The notes beneath the pieces were generated by a model. It made no database searches, was not told the origin of the DNA, and worked only from the letters and a program-made list of their open reading frames with translations. Positions 6,719 through 12,522 of a DNA stretch of 12,522 nucleotides are shown piece after piece. Position 1 is the first letter of the stretch, and each line of letters starts with the position of its first letter. Position numbers and translations under genes: made by a program. The stretch lies in assembly GCA_002478505.1 (NCBI GenBank), contig DLOP01000039.1, forward strand, positions 7,925 through 20,446, written 5' to 3'. Source of the DNA: Lachnospiraceae bacterium UBA7481 (GTDB lineage Bacteria; Bacillota; Clostridia; Lachnospirales; Lachnospiraceae).

Positions 6719-8083
6719 TCAAACATAGAAAAACGTCCATTGGTTTTCTTCCAACAGACGTTCTTCCGTTTTATAATTGAATTGCCTTTCTAAATGATAG
6801 ATCGGCAAAAGAATTGCAAAACCAACACCAAACACAATCTCCCTGACCATTGAGAGCATTGTAGAACCAATAGCCTTTCCCATAGCCTGCAGAAAAATAA
6901 ATGCTGCTTTATTCACACAGGCAAACACTACCATACAGAGATAAATCCGAAATGCCCGGACTGCAAAGTCTGTATAATAAGAACTCTCATTAGCAGCTCC
7001 GAATATGCCGATCAGTCCGACCGGGAAAAATTCTACAATTAAAAGTGCCAAAACACCTACTATGGTCTCTGATAACAGCAGTTTCGTAAACAGTTCCTTT
7101 ACCCTCCTGCTTGCTCCTGCGCCCATATTATAACCCACAATTGGAATGCACCCAGCTGCCATGCCTACCACAATGGAGATGACTATCTGGAAGAATTTCA
7201 TTACGATACCAACCACCGCCATGGGAATCTGTGCATACTGCTCCTGCCCGAATACGGCGTTCATTGCCCCATATTTCCGGATCATATTATTAATGGCCGC
7301 CATTGCCGCCACAAGGGATATTTGTGATAAAAAACTACAGATTCCAAGGGACAATGTCTTGCCCACAACCTCTCCTTTCAGTTTAAAATCCTCCCTGGAC
7401 AATTTTACTGTCTTCGCATGGATAAGGTACCATATTGCCAGAACCGCTGTCACAACCTGGCCTATCACCGTTGCAACTGCCGCTCCCATCATTCCCCACT
7501 TGAATACAAAGATAAAAACCGGGTCTAATATAATATTGACCACAGCCCCTATAAGCGTAGATTCCATAGCATATTTCGGACTCCCATCTGCGCGAATCAC
7601 CGGATTCATTGCCTGCCCAAACATATAGAACGGGATGCCAAGGGAAATCCAGAAGAAATATTCTTTCGAGTGGCGGAAGGTCTCCTCATTCACTGTTCCT
7701 CCAAACATCGCAATGATCTGCGTGCTGAACGCAAGATAAACTGCACACAATACAACGCTGAACAGGACCGTGAGCAGGATGGAATTCCCCATGCTGCTGC
7801 CCGCATCCTCCGGCTTGTTCCTACCAAGGCTCAGGCTTACAAAGGCACAGCAGCCATCACCCACCATAACCGCAATGGCAAGGGCAATCACAGTCAGCGG
7901 AAACACCACTGTATTCGCAGCATTCCCATAAGAGCCGAGATACGAGGCATTGGCAATGAATATCTGGTCAACAATGTTGTATAAGGCGCCCACAAGGAGC
8001 GAAATAATACAGGGAACAGCATATTTCCCCATCAGCCGGCCAACCGATTCTTCCATTAGAAATGAATTACTTTTTGTTTCCAT
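6719..8083 (-). CDS. MATE-family (MepA-like) multidrug efflux pump with altered C-terminus
   Basis: This 454-residue integral membrane transporter would export drugs or other cations using an ion gradient. It starts at 8083 with AAAGGAG 6 bases upstream. MATE signatures are visible: NPVIRADGSPKYAM near residues 160-173 with the preceding helix, GYNMGAG near 317-323, and two halves of about six helices each. The normal family sequence runs to LLPI at about residue 428, where MATE proteins usually continue into a loop and helix 12. Here the last 26 residues are instead polar and charged (from HLERQF to TFFYV), and the final 14 codons coincide with an intrinsic terminator. Helix 12 therefore seems lost. 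The leader contains two tandem hairpins, described separately. Function may be reduced. Confidence 0.88.
   Translation of the reverse strand: METKSNSFLMEESVGRLMGKYAVPCIISLLVGALYNIVDQIFIANASYLGSYGNAANTVVFPLTVIALAIAVMVGDGCCAFVSLSLGRNKPEDAGSSMGNSILLTVLFSVVLCAVYLAFSTQIIAMFGGTVNEETFRHSKEYFFWISLGIPFYMFGQAMNPVIRADGSPKYAMESTLIGAVVNIILDPVFIFVFKWGMMGAAVATVIGQVVTAVLAIWYLIHAKTVKLSREDFKLKGEVVGKTLSLGICSFLSQISLVAAMAAINNMIRKYGAMNAVFGQEQYAQIPMAVVGIVMKFFQIVISIVVGMAAGCIPIVGYNMGAGASRRVKELFTKLLLSETIVGVLALLIVEFFPVGLIGIFGAANESSYYTDFAVRAFRIYLCMVVFACVNKAAFIFLQAMGKAIGSTMLSMVREIVFGVGFAILLPIYHLERQFNYKTEERLLEENQWTFFYV
6729..6762 (-). terminator. Intrinsic terminator of the MATE transcript, inside the reading frame
   Basis: As minus-strand RNA, 6762-6751 pairs with 6743-6732 in a continuous 12-bp stem that includes two adjacent G-U pairs, with a 7-nt loop and then U residues. 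On the plus strand those two pairs would be mismatches, so it is oriented for the MATE gene. It lies upstream of that gene's current stop codon at 6719-6721. Confidence 0.75.
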
Positions 8084-8101
8084 GTCTGTCTCCTTTCATG
8101 C

Positions 8102-8153
8102 AAAAACAGCGTATAGCCCCGGCTGCTGGATTTACGCCAATGGCTACACGCTG
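8102..8153 (-). ncRNA. MATE leader hairpin, second copy (start-codon proximal)
   Basis: In minus-strand RNA, bases 8153-8142 pair with 8118-8107 in a 12-bp stem (one G-U), enclosing a 23-nt loop and followed by five U (8106-8102). The loop carries GCGUAAAUCCAG (8137-8126). It resembles a terminator, and its U-run ends 8 nt before the MATE Shine-Dalgarno site. The G-U would be an A-C mismatch on the other strand, so the RNA is read towards MATE. Confidence 0.7.
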
Positions 8154-8172
8154 AATTTATAAGTGTATTATT

Positions 8173-8220
8173 AAAAAACGCATGGCAGATAACTGGATTT
8201 ACGCAGTATTGCCACACGTT
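8173..8220 (-). ncRNA. MATE leader hairpin, first copy (promoter proximal)
   Basis: In minus-strand RNA, bases 8220-8211 pair with 8186-8177 in a 10-bp stem with two adjacent G-U pairs. It encloses a 24-nt loop and is followed by more U. The loop carries the same GCGUAAAUCCAG (8204-8193) as the second copy, and the 5' arms share CGUGU-R-GC. The stem begins at the predicted transcription start, as in riboswitch or attenuator leaders. Confidence 0.7.
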
Positions 8221-8227
8221 CTTGCAT

Positions 8228-8256
8228 ATTTTAATGCTTTTTTCCTGAAACTTCAA
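8228..8256 (-). promoter_or_regulatory. Promoter of the MATE leader
   Basis: On the minus strand, TTGAAG (8251-8256) and TAAAAT (8228-8233) are spaced by 17 bases. Transcription would begin near 8221, at the foot of the first hairpin. Confidence 0.6.
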
Positions 8257-8281
8257 AGGAATTTTTGCACAAAAATTTTAA

Positions 8282-8310
8282 TTGTAATGTCAATCTTTCA
8301 ATGCTATGAT
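8282..8310 (+). promoter_or_regulatory. Promoter of the GNAT gene
   Basis: TTGTAA (8282-8287) and TATGAT (8305-8310) with a 17-base spacer lie about 55 bases before the GNAT start and diverge from the MATE promoter. Confidence 0.55.
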
Positions 8311-8364
8311 ACTAACATGCTTTGTAATATCCTTATGGAACAGAGAAAGAAAGGCAGATAATAA

Positions 8365-8919
8365 ATGAATAAACAAGACTATATTTTATTGTTTCACAGT
8401 TTATTTCCAAATTTTTTTGAGAATGAGTCCATTCATAATATGCCGGAAGAATTTGTTTTTGACGAAATGATTCTTTCTCTTAACGAATTTGATATTCATA
8501 GTTACGATAAATTTTTGGACAGCAGCATTTCCTTTGGATTTTACGATGGTGATCTTGAAAAATTAAAGGAAAAAGTTGAAAAAGTCGACCAAGACTGGGG
8601 ACAATTTTTTAACGAAAATAGCAACATTTACTGTGGTTATATAGATGGTAAAGTTGCAAGCTTCTGCATCATTGATGATCTGGGTAAACATACTATAAAT
8701 GAACAGGTGATTAAAATAGGCGGTCCCGGATGTGTAGGAACCCTTCCGGAGTACCGAAATCAAGGAATCGGATTAACAATGGTAAAACATGTAACGCAAA
8801 AATTAAAAGAAGATGGATTTGATTATAGCTATATACACTTCACATACGTAGCTTCATGGTATGAAAAACTTGGATACAGAACCTCAATTAGATGGAATAA
8901 AAATGGTATTAAAATCTAA
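8365..8919 (+). CDS. GNAT-family N-acetyltransferase
   Basis: A 184-residue soluble protein starts at ATG 8365 behind AAAGG (8350-8354). The GNAT fold is recognisable. A beta strand before motif A (VIKIGGPGCVGTLPEY) is followed by the acetyl-CoA pyrophosphate loop RNQGIG at 131-136 and helix LTMVKHVTQKL. Then comes SYIHFTYVASWYEKLGY near 155-171, the usual motif B ending with the Tyr of YEKLGY. The N-terminal 85 residues are acidic and unlike the core. The acceptor substrate cannot be read from sequence. The gene is AT-rich compared with its neighbours, which may mean separate acquisition. It stands alone, divergent from MATE, and its reading frame stays open for 41 codons past the stop. Confidence 0.87.
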   Translation: MNKQDYILLFHSLFPNFFENESIHNMPEEFVFDEMILSLNEFDIHSYDKFLDSSISFGFYDGDLEKLKEKVEKVDQDWGQFFNENSNIYCGYIDGKVASFCIIDDLGKHTINEQVIKIGGPGCVGTLPEYRNQGIGLTMVKHVTQKLKEDGFDYSYIHFTYVASWYEKLGYRTSIRWNKNGIKI

Positions 8920-9045
8920 TCTTTTTCGGATGTATATTTTTATATCTTCCTTACAAAGCCTTCCGTTGACATTTCGATGGAACCGTTTTGGGCAGCGTCT
9001 GAACGTACAGTAATCATTGATATGCGGACACCAGGCATATGTTAA
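8920..9045 (+). pseudogene. 41-codon open frame in phase with GNAT, possible gene remnant
   Basis: Directly after the GNAT stop (8917-8919) the same frame stays open for 41 codons to a TAA at 9043-9045. From about 8956 its translation looks protein-like (VDISMEPFWAASERTVI, then DMRTPGIC) and its GC is higher than in GNAT. It has no start codon or ribosome binding site of its own. It could be the tail of a decayed gene or an older GNAT C-terminus, or only chance. Confidence 0.25.
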
Positions 9046-9111
9046 AAAAATCAGAGCTGTTTTAGCCCCGGAGATTGTAGTCCGGGCTAACTAAACAGCT
9101 CTTGATTTTTT
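9044..9111. terminator. Bidirectional terminator between GNAT and the XRE-membrane gene
   Basis: A long imperfect stem pairs 9049-9072 (AATCAGAGCTG, then TTTTAGCCCCGGA) with 9081-9107 (TCCGGGCTAA to CAGCTCTTGATT), with small bulges and an 8-nt loop. A run of A (9044-9050) and a run of T (9106-9111) flank it, so it can stop transcription from both convergent genes. The XRE gene's stop codon overlaps its edge. Confidence 0.85.
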
Positions 9112-10129
9112 ATTTTCTGTTTTTTCCTTTATTTTCCAATAAGTTTACAATGATCAGGACAACCGGAAAGAGAACTCCCGCAACCGGCCAGATGATCCTA
9201 ATTTCCATCATTTCCTCAGGAATCATTTCCGTCTTAGCGCCCAAAGTGAAAGCCAGGAAGATTGCTGTAACCACAAGCCAGTATACCGCGCTTACAGCCG
9301 GTTTAATAGACGTCTTTGCTTTTTCTTTTGCAGCAATACAATATTTTTCCTCCTGCAGTAATCTTTCAAAAGATCCTTGTATCATACCGGCAATTACAAA
9401 AAATCTCACTCCTATGGAAACAATCGCTAACATTAAGCAAAAGCAAATCGCAGCAGGCAGCTCATTTTCCCCAAAAAACGCGGCGACAAACAGCACGATT
9501 GCACCGATAAAGCATATCACCGTACCGGTAATGTTATATAGATTATATACGCTCTGGTATCCTTTTTTCTTCTCCTCTACCATCCCGGTTACCCCATATT
9601 CCGACTCAAAGACTTCCTTTTCAAGAAACGTGTACGGTTTTATCTTTGCACTGCATGATAAGAAGATACCACAGGCAACCGCAACGATCGCGAGAAGTAT
9701 CATTATCCCTATCCCACCGGCAGCGTCTTCCGACAGGGAAATCAGATTACCTTCCGCACAGGTTCCAAGCAGGATCAGACAAATAGGGGATAAGATACAC
9801 ATTATTACGCCCAATGCAATTTTGGGCGCATTTTCTTTTGTAATGCGGAGATATTCGCTCGCCTCCTCCATACTGATCCTGCGGATGGACGGAGTCTCCT
9901 CTTTTGGATTGCTGCTTGATTCATCCGCTTCTATTTCATCTTTTAATAGGTAATCCACCGATACGCCGAATAATTCGCTCATTTGCAGGATCCTCTGCAG
10001 ATCAGGAGTTGTCTGTGCACCCTCCCATTTAGAAATCGCCTGCCTTGTTACTCCCAGTTTATCCGCCAGTTCCTCTTGAGAATATCCATTTTTCTTTCTT
10101 TCACATAATATTTTATCTGCCAAGATCAT
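9110..10129 (-). CDS. XRE-family regulator fused to a six-helix membrane domain
   Basis: A 339-residue protein starts at 10129 behind AGGAGG (10141-10146). Residues 5-62 are a Cro/CI-type HTH (SQEELADKLGVTRQAISKWE at 17-36, then FGVSVDYLL). A polar, Ser/Glu-rich linker (63-100) follows. About six hydrophobic segments then come near 103-122, 137-158, 198-219, 225-250, 277-297 and 311-331, and the end is lysine-rich. This HTH-plus-membrane layout is common in Clostridia: a membrane-tethered DNA-binding protein that could sense envelope stress or a small hydrophobic molecule. Its ligand and targets are unknown. No transporter or kinase gene is adjacent. It is transcribed alone, after the hemolysin-III-like gene's terminator. 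The inverted repeats at 10253-10286 upstream are a candidate binding region. Confidence 0.88.
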   Translation of the reverse strand: MILADKILCERKKNGYSQEELADKLGVTRQAISKWEGAQTTPDLQRILQMSELFGVSVDYLLKDEIEADESSSNPKEETPSIRRISMEEASEYLRITKENAPKIALGVIMCILSPICLILLGTCAEGNLISLSEDAAGGIGIMILLAIVAVACGIFLSCSAKIKPYTFLEKEVFESEYGVTGMVEEKKKGYQSVYNLYNITGTVICFIGAIVLFVAAFFGENELPAAICFCLMLAIVSIGVRFFVIAGMIQGSFERLLQEEKYCIAAKEKAKTSIKPAVSAVYWLVVTAIFLAFTLGAKTEMIPEEMMEIRIIWPVAGVLFPVVLIIVNLLENKGKNRK

Positions 10130-10252
10130 TTTATTTCTCTCCTCCTTCTCCTATTCTATAATATTCAATGGCATTTCGCTATAGCTTGATCAAACATTAC
10201 CACGATCCCTGGTTGCATACAAGAAACTGCCATCGGGCAATTTGTCAAACAA

Positions 10253-10286
10253 CGGTTGCAACCCGCCTTATCAGCGGTTACAACCG
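10253..10286. repeat. Imperfect inverted repeat upstream of the XRE-membrane gene
   Basis: Arms 10253-10266 and 10274-10286 pair with one bulge and one mismatch (G-U as minus-strand RNA) around a 7-nt loop. The left arm contains the perfect 10-bp palindrome GGTTGCAACC (10254-10263), the right arm the near copy GGTTACAACC, and a further GGTTGCA lies at 10211. It could be a backup terminator for the preceding gene or an operator. Confidence 0.5.
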
Positions 10287-10308
10287 GGAAAATACACAAA
10301 TATATATG

Positions 10309-10341
10309 TAAAAACCGCCGCATATCTAATACGACGGTTTT
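10309..10341 (-). terminator. Intrinsic terminator of the hemolysin-III-like gene
   Basis: AAAACCG-C-CG (10311-10320) pairs with CG-A-CGGTTTT (10332-10341) around an 11-nt loop. The odd pair is U-G only as minus-strand RNA, and U residues follow. It lies 25 bases after the stop codon. Confidence 0.75.
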
Positions 10342-10365
10342 ACAATATCTCGATCCATATATTAT

Positions 10366-11013
10366 TTAAAGACAGTACATAAGAACGAAGAAATAATGAA
10401 GCAGACTTCCTGCAATGACAAAAAGATGCCAGATAAAATGCATATATTTCTGATTATTCTTTACATAGAAATAAATACCCGCGGTATATGCAATGCCGCC
10501 GCCAAGAAGCAGCCAGAATCCCGTTCTGTCAATCGTTGAAAGCACCGTATTGGCGGATACCACAATTGCCCACCCCATAACTACATAAAGTACAAGGGAG
10601 AAACGATGAAAGCGCTTCAGATCAATGGCATTTAGTACAATTCCCATCACCGCACATGCAGCCTGCACACCAAAGATAATCCATCCCTTCGCGCCGCCAA
10701 CCAGAGATAAGGCTACCGGAATATATGTTCCCCAGATCAAAACAAAGATGGAACAGTGGTCAAGAATCTGAAATACCCTTTTCGCCTTATATCTGGTCAT
10801 GGCATGATAAAGGGAAGACACACTGTACAGCAAAATCAGACTTGCGCCATATAATGCCGCGCTGACAATACCAATGGTATTCGAATGCAGCGATGCATAA
10901 ACGATCAAGATCCACGTACCTGCTGCCGCCAACAGCGCTCCTGTTCCATGGGATATGGAATTGGCAACTTCTTCTAATACACTCTGTCCGTTAAAGCTTT
11001 CTACCTTAGTCAT
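10366..11013 (-). CDS. Hemolysin III/PAQR-family membrane protein
   Basis: A 215-residue seven-helix membrane protein starts at ATG 11013 because a perfect AAGGAGGT (11019-11026) lies 5 bases upstream; the in-frame extension to 11169 crosses the promoter and operator region and is rejected. HlyIII/PAQR hallmarks are present: NSISHGTGA near 18-26, S-x-x-x-H as Ser66-His70 (SSLYH), DHCSIFVLIWGTYIP with Asp85-His86, and the last-helix HFIWH with His192 and His196, plus His206. In PAQR proteins the Ser/His/Asp set holds a zinc ion. The bacterial role is unsettled; despite the name, pore formation is not shown, and hydrolase or lipid-homeostasis functions have been proposed. The gene stands alone with its own terminator, and its promoter is covered by a 21-bp palindrome. 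Confidence 0.93.
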   Translation of the reverse strand: MTKVESFNGQSVLEEVANSISHGTGALLAAAGTWILIVYASLHSNTIGIVSAALYGASLILLYSVSSLYHAMTRYKAKRVFQILDHCSIFVLIWGTYIPVALSLVGGAKGWIIFGVQAACAVMGIVLNAIDLKRFHRFSLVLYVVMGWAIVVSANTVLSTIDRTGFWLLLGGGIAYTAGIYFYVKNNQKYMHFIWHLFVIAGSLLHYFFVLMYCL

Positions 11014-11132
11014 AATAAACCTCCTTGCCGCCTTTCGTGGCTCAAATAGAAATAAATATCTTAAATTAATCTTTTCCACTTTTTTGCGAAATATAATATC
11101 TTTAACCATATAATAAATTTTAAAATTATTAT

Positions 11133-11153
11133 ATGTAGTATTTAATACTACAT
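11133..11153. promoter_or_regulatory. 21-bp perfect palindrome over the hemolysin-III promoter
   Basis: ATGTAGTATT (11133-11142), one T, then AATACTACAT (11144-11153) form perfect 10-bp arms. It overlaps the -10 and start region of the predicted promoter at 11150-11178 and touches an alternative TATAAT (11128-11133, minus strand). This is a classic repressor site position; no cognate regulator is adjacent. Confidence 0.65.
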
Positions 11154-11178
11154 TACACCGTTTTTGCAAATATGTAAA
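11150..11178 (-). promoter_or_regulatory. Candidate promoter of the hemolysin-III-like gene
   Basis: On the minus strand, TTTACA (11173-11178) and TAATGT (11150-11155) are spaced by 17 bases. The leader to the start at 11013 would be about 130 nt, AT-rich, with no structure I can recognise beyond the palindrome. Confidence 0.5.
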
Positions 11179-11228
11179 GAGTTTTTTGAAATTTTAAAAG
11201 AATTGTTTTAAAAAACGGTTTTTGGATA

Positions 11229-11279
11229 TAAAAATACCTCCGAATGACAGATGATAAAACTAATCTTCATTCGGAGGTA
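11229..11279 (-). terminator. Strong intrinsic terminator of the membrane glycosyltransferase-like gene
   Basis: TACCTCCGAATGA (11235-11247) pairs perfectly with TCATTCGGAGGTA (11267-11279), 13 bp. A further AGAT/ATCT pairing past one bulged base leaves a 10-nt loop. Minus-strand transcripts then run into U residues (11234-11230). It lies about 50 bases past the stop at 11328. Confidence 0.9.
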
Positions 11280-11327
11280 CTGTGTCTGATAAATGAAATA
11301 AAGTTTTTCTGCAAAATTCAGGAATTA

Positions 11328-12522
11328 TCACTTTTCAGCATCATTGCACAACTCATCATAACTATTATATCCATATACGATTATAGAGTCACTATAATAT
11401 AGAACTTCTCCCTCATTTAATTTCTCAATCGGCCTAAATAAAATCACAAATACCTTCCCTGTAGGTATCTCAGTGTTATGATTCTTGTCTTCCAGCCATC
11501 GTCTGTTATTATGCAACGATTCTTCGCTAAACTCTGTTCCAAAATCATATATTTTTTTCCAAACTTCAATCTGGCCATTGGAATATTCTGTGATGCAATC
11601 TCCGTATTTCCAGAATGCAAAGGAATAACCGTTCGTATAGCCATTTTCCAACAGAATATCAACTACTCTTCTTGTCTCCCAGGAAGTATCAATTTGAGCA
11701 TATGACTTATAGTTGATAACAGCGCATATTGTCAACAGAAAACAAAAAAGCAATATCAGAATTTTCTTTAATATGTCCGCAATTTTAAATTTATCAAACG
11801 CTACAAATATTAAAGGAAACGCGAATACGGAAATCGGCATGATATATCTATCAGCGTACCACATAGTAGTAAAGGCAAATAAAACAGATAGGGAAAAAAC
11901 ACCGCTTCCCCAAAAAGTAATTAATACTTTCTGTTGATCATCATAAAACTTTTCTTCTTTTAATTTTATAACAGAAAAAAACAAAAAGAGTAATATTATT
12001 GCAGGTAAAACATTGCTGATCAAATGCAGGGAAAACAAACTTCCATTATCCTGATATCCATATACTCTTAACCATCCATTAACCACTTGCTCAATATTCT
12101 CCATGTTAAACGGGCAAAAATCAGAACCATGAGCCAGATAGTTAGAAAAATCAAATATTTTTTTCAAAATCAGGTGGTTAATCAGAAATCCAACTACTGC
12201 GACCACCGAGATCAAAACTGCAAGCTTACATTCCCGAACATAATGATTTTCCAACATCCGCTCTTCAGATATTTCCTTATGATTCAGATAAACCATCAAT
12301 AGACCGGAACACACTAAAGGCAGATAAAAAATTATGATATGGCGTATTCCTCCTAATCCGACTAAAAAAGATAAAATACCCAAAATAACCGCCAAAAACA
12401 TTTTGATTCTTTTCTTTTCCGCCTGACAATAATGCAAATACATCGCCAACATTAATACAGAAAGCGTTATATGCGGTAATAAATATGCACTATGCAAAGC
12501 AAAGAGATAATAATCATGAGAC
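11328..12522 (-). CDS. Polytopic membrane protein, probable GT-C-type glycosyltransferase (5' end outside window)
   Basis: The frame is open to the right edge (397 codons visible, including eight upstream of the TTG at 12497), so the start lies outside the window and the usual N-terminal catalytic loop with its acidic motif cannot be checked. About eight hydrophobic helices are seen in the first 270 visible residues, including LGGIRH before an II-FYLPL helix and MWYADRYIMPI before another. A soluble C-terminal region of about 110 residues follows, with LLENGYTNGYSFAFWKYGD and a Trp- and Tyr-rich tail. This layout matches large GT-C/PMT-like membrane proteins of Lachnospiraceae that transfer sugars from lipid carriers at the cell surface. 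The assignment rests on layout rather than a motif. The gene is more AT-rich than its neighbours. Confidence 0.6.
   Translation of the reverse strand, partial: SHDYYLFALHSAYLLPHITLSVLMLAMYLHYCQAEKKRIKMFLAVILGILSFLVGLGGIRHIIIFYLPLVCSGLLMVYLNHKEISEERMLENHYVRECKLAVLISVVAVVGFLINHLILKKIFDFSNYLAHGSDFCPFNMENIEQVVNGWLRVYGYQDNGSLFSLHLISNVLPAIILLFLFFSVIKLKEEKFYDDQQKVLITFWGSGVFSLSVLFAFTTMWYADRYIMPISVFAFPLIFVAFDKFKIADILKKILILLFCFLLTICAVINYKSYAQIDTSWETRRVVDILLENGYTNGYSFAFWKYGDCITEYSNGQIEVWKKIYDFGTEFSEESLHNNRRWLEDKNHNTEIPTGKVFVILFRPIEKLNEGEVLYYSDSIIVYGYNSYDELCNDAEK

Noticed and set aside
8102..8220. CRISPR-like or transposon-end explanation for the two repeats
   Set aside because: There are only two copies, each a hairpin with a U-run, and G-U pairs orient them as RNA. 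No spacers, target duplication or transposase gene were seen.
8056..8256. 66-codon minus-strand frame through the MATE leader
   Set aside because: Its start lies upstream of the predicted transcription start and it overlaps the MATE start in another frame. The conserved hairpins explain this region better.
9102..9953. 283-codon plus-strand frame opposite the XRE-membrane gene
   Set aside because: It mirrors a well-supported HTH-membrane gene on the other strand. It has no ribosome binding site and no recognisable domain.
11014..11169. 52-residue N-terminal extension of the hemolysin-III-like protein
   Set aside because: It crosses the predicted promoter and palindrome, and its sequence is AT-rich and unlike the family. 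A perfect AAGGAGGT precedes the ATG at 11013.

Overview
The window reads as chromosomal DNA of an anaerobic, low-to-mid GC Firmicute, most likely a Lachnospiraceae-type Clostridium. The reasons are strong AGGAGG-type ribosome binding sites, consensus sigma-A promoters, lipobox lipoproteins, a DUF4160/DUF2442 pair, a MepA-like MATE pump, an XRE regulator fused to membrane helices, and many intrinsic terminators. No rRNA, tRNA, CRISPR array, insertion sequence or phage module was seen. Both ends are cut: a lipoprotein gene runs in from the left edge and a membrane glycosyltransferase-like gene runs out at the right edge.

Layout. Positions 1-2125 (+) hold two secreted lipoproteins separated by a terminator: a partial protein with two OB-like beta domains, and a complete SGNH/GDSL esterase with a C-terminal beta-sandwich. 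Positions 2253-2782 (+) hold a two-gene DUF4160-DUF2442 cassette, lower in GC. Positions 2834-5659 (-) form a tight three-gene operon under one promoter: a TtcA-like PP-loop tRNA thiolase, a serine O-acetyltransferase (EpsC/CysE type), and a NYN-domain RNase-like protein with two OST-HTH (LOTUS) domains. This joins cysteine supply, RNA thiolation and an RNA-binding/nuclease-type protein in one transcript.

Positions 5811-6682 hold a small XRE repressor divergent from a 108-aa membrane-anchored peptide gene. A perfect 21-bp palindrome lies between them, against a consensus TTGACA/TATAAT promoter. Positions 6719-8256 (-) hold a MATE efflux pump with an unusual leader: two tandem, homologous terminator-like hairpins that share an identical 12-nt loop core and begin at the predicted transcription start. 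This is the best candidate in the window for a regulatory RNA, either a mepA-motif (guanidine-IV-like) riboswitch or something new. The pump itself appears to have lost its last membrane helix and to read through its own terminator.

Positions 8365-8919 (+) encode a GNAT acetyltransferase. Positions 9110-10129 (-) encode an XRE regulator with about six membrane helices. Positions 10366-11013 (-) encode a hemolysin III/PAQR-type membrane protein, with a perfect 10+1+10 palindrome over its promoter. Positions 11328-12522 (-) encode a partial GT-C-like membrane protein with a very strong terminator. Apart from the three-gene operon and the DUF4160-DUF2442 pair, the genes are single units separated by terminators, so the window is a string of small accessory modules rather than one large pathway.
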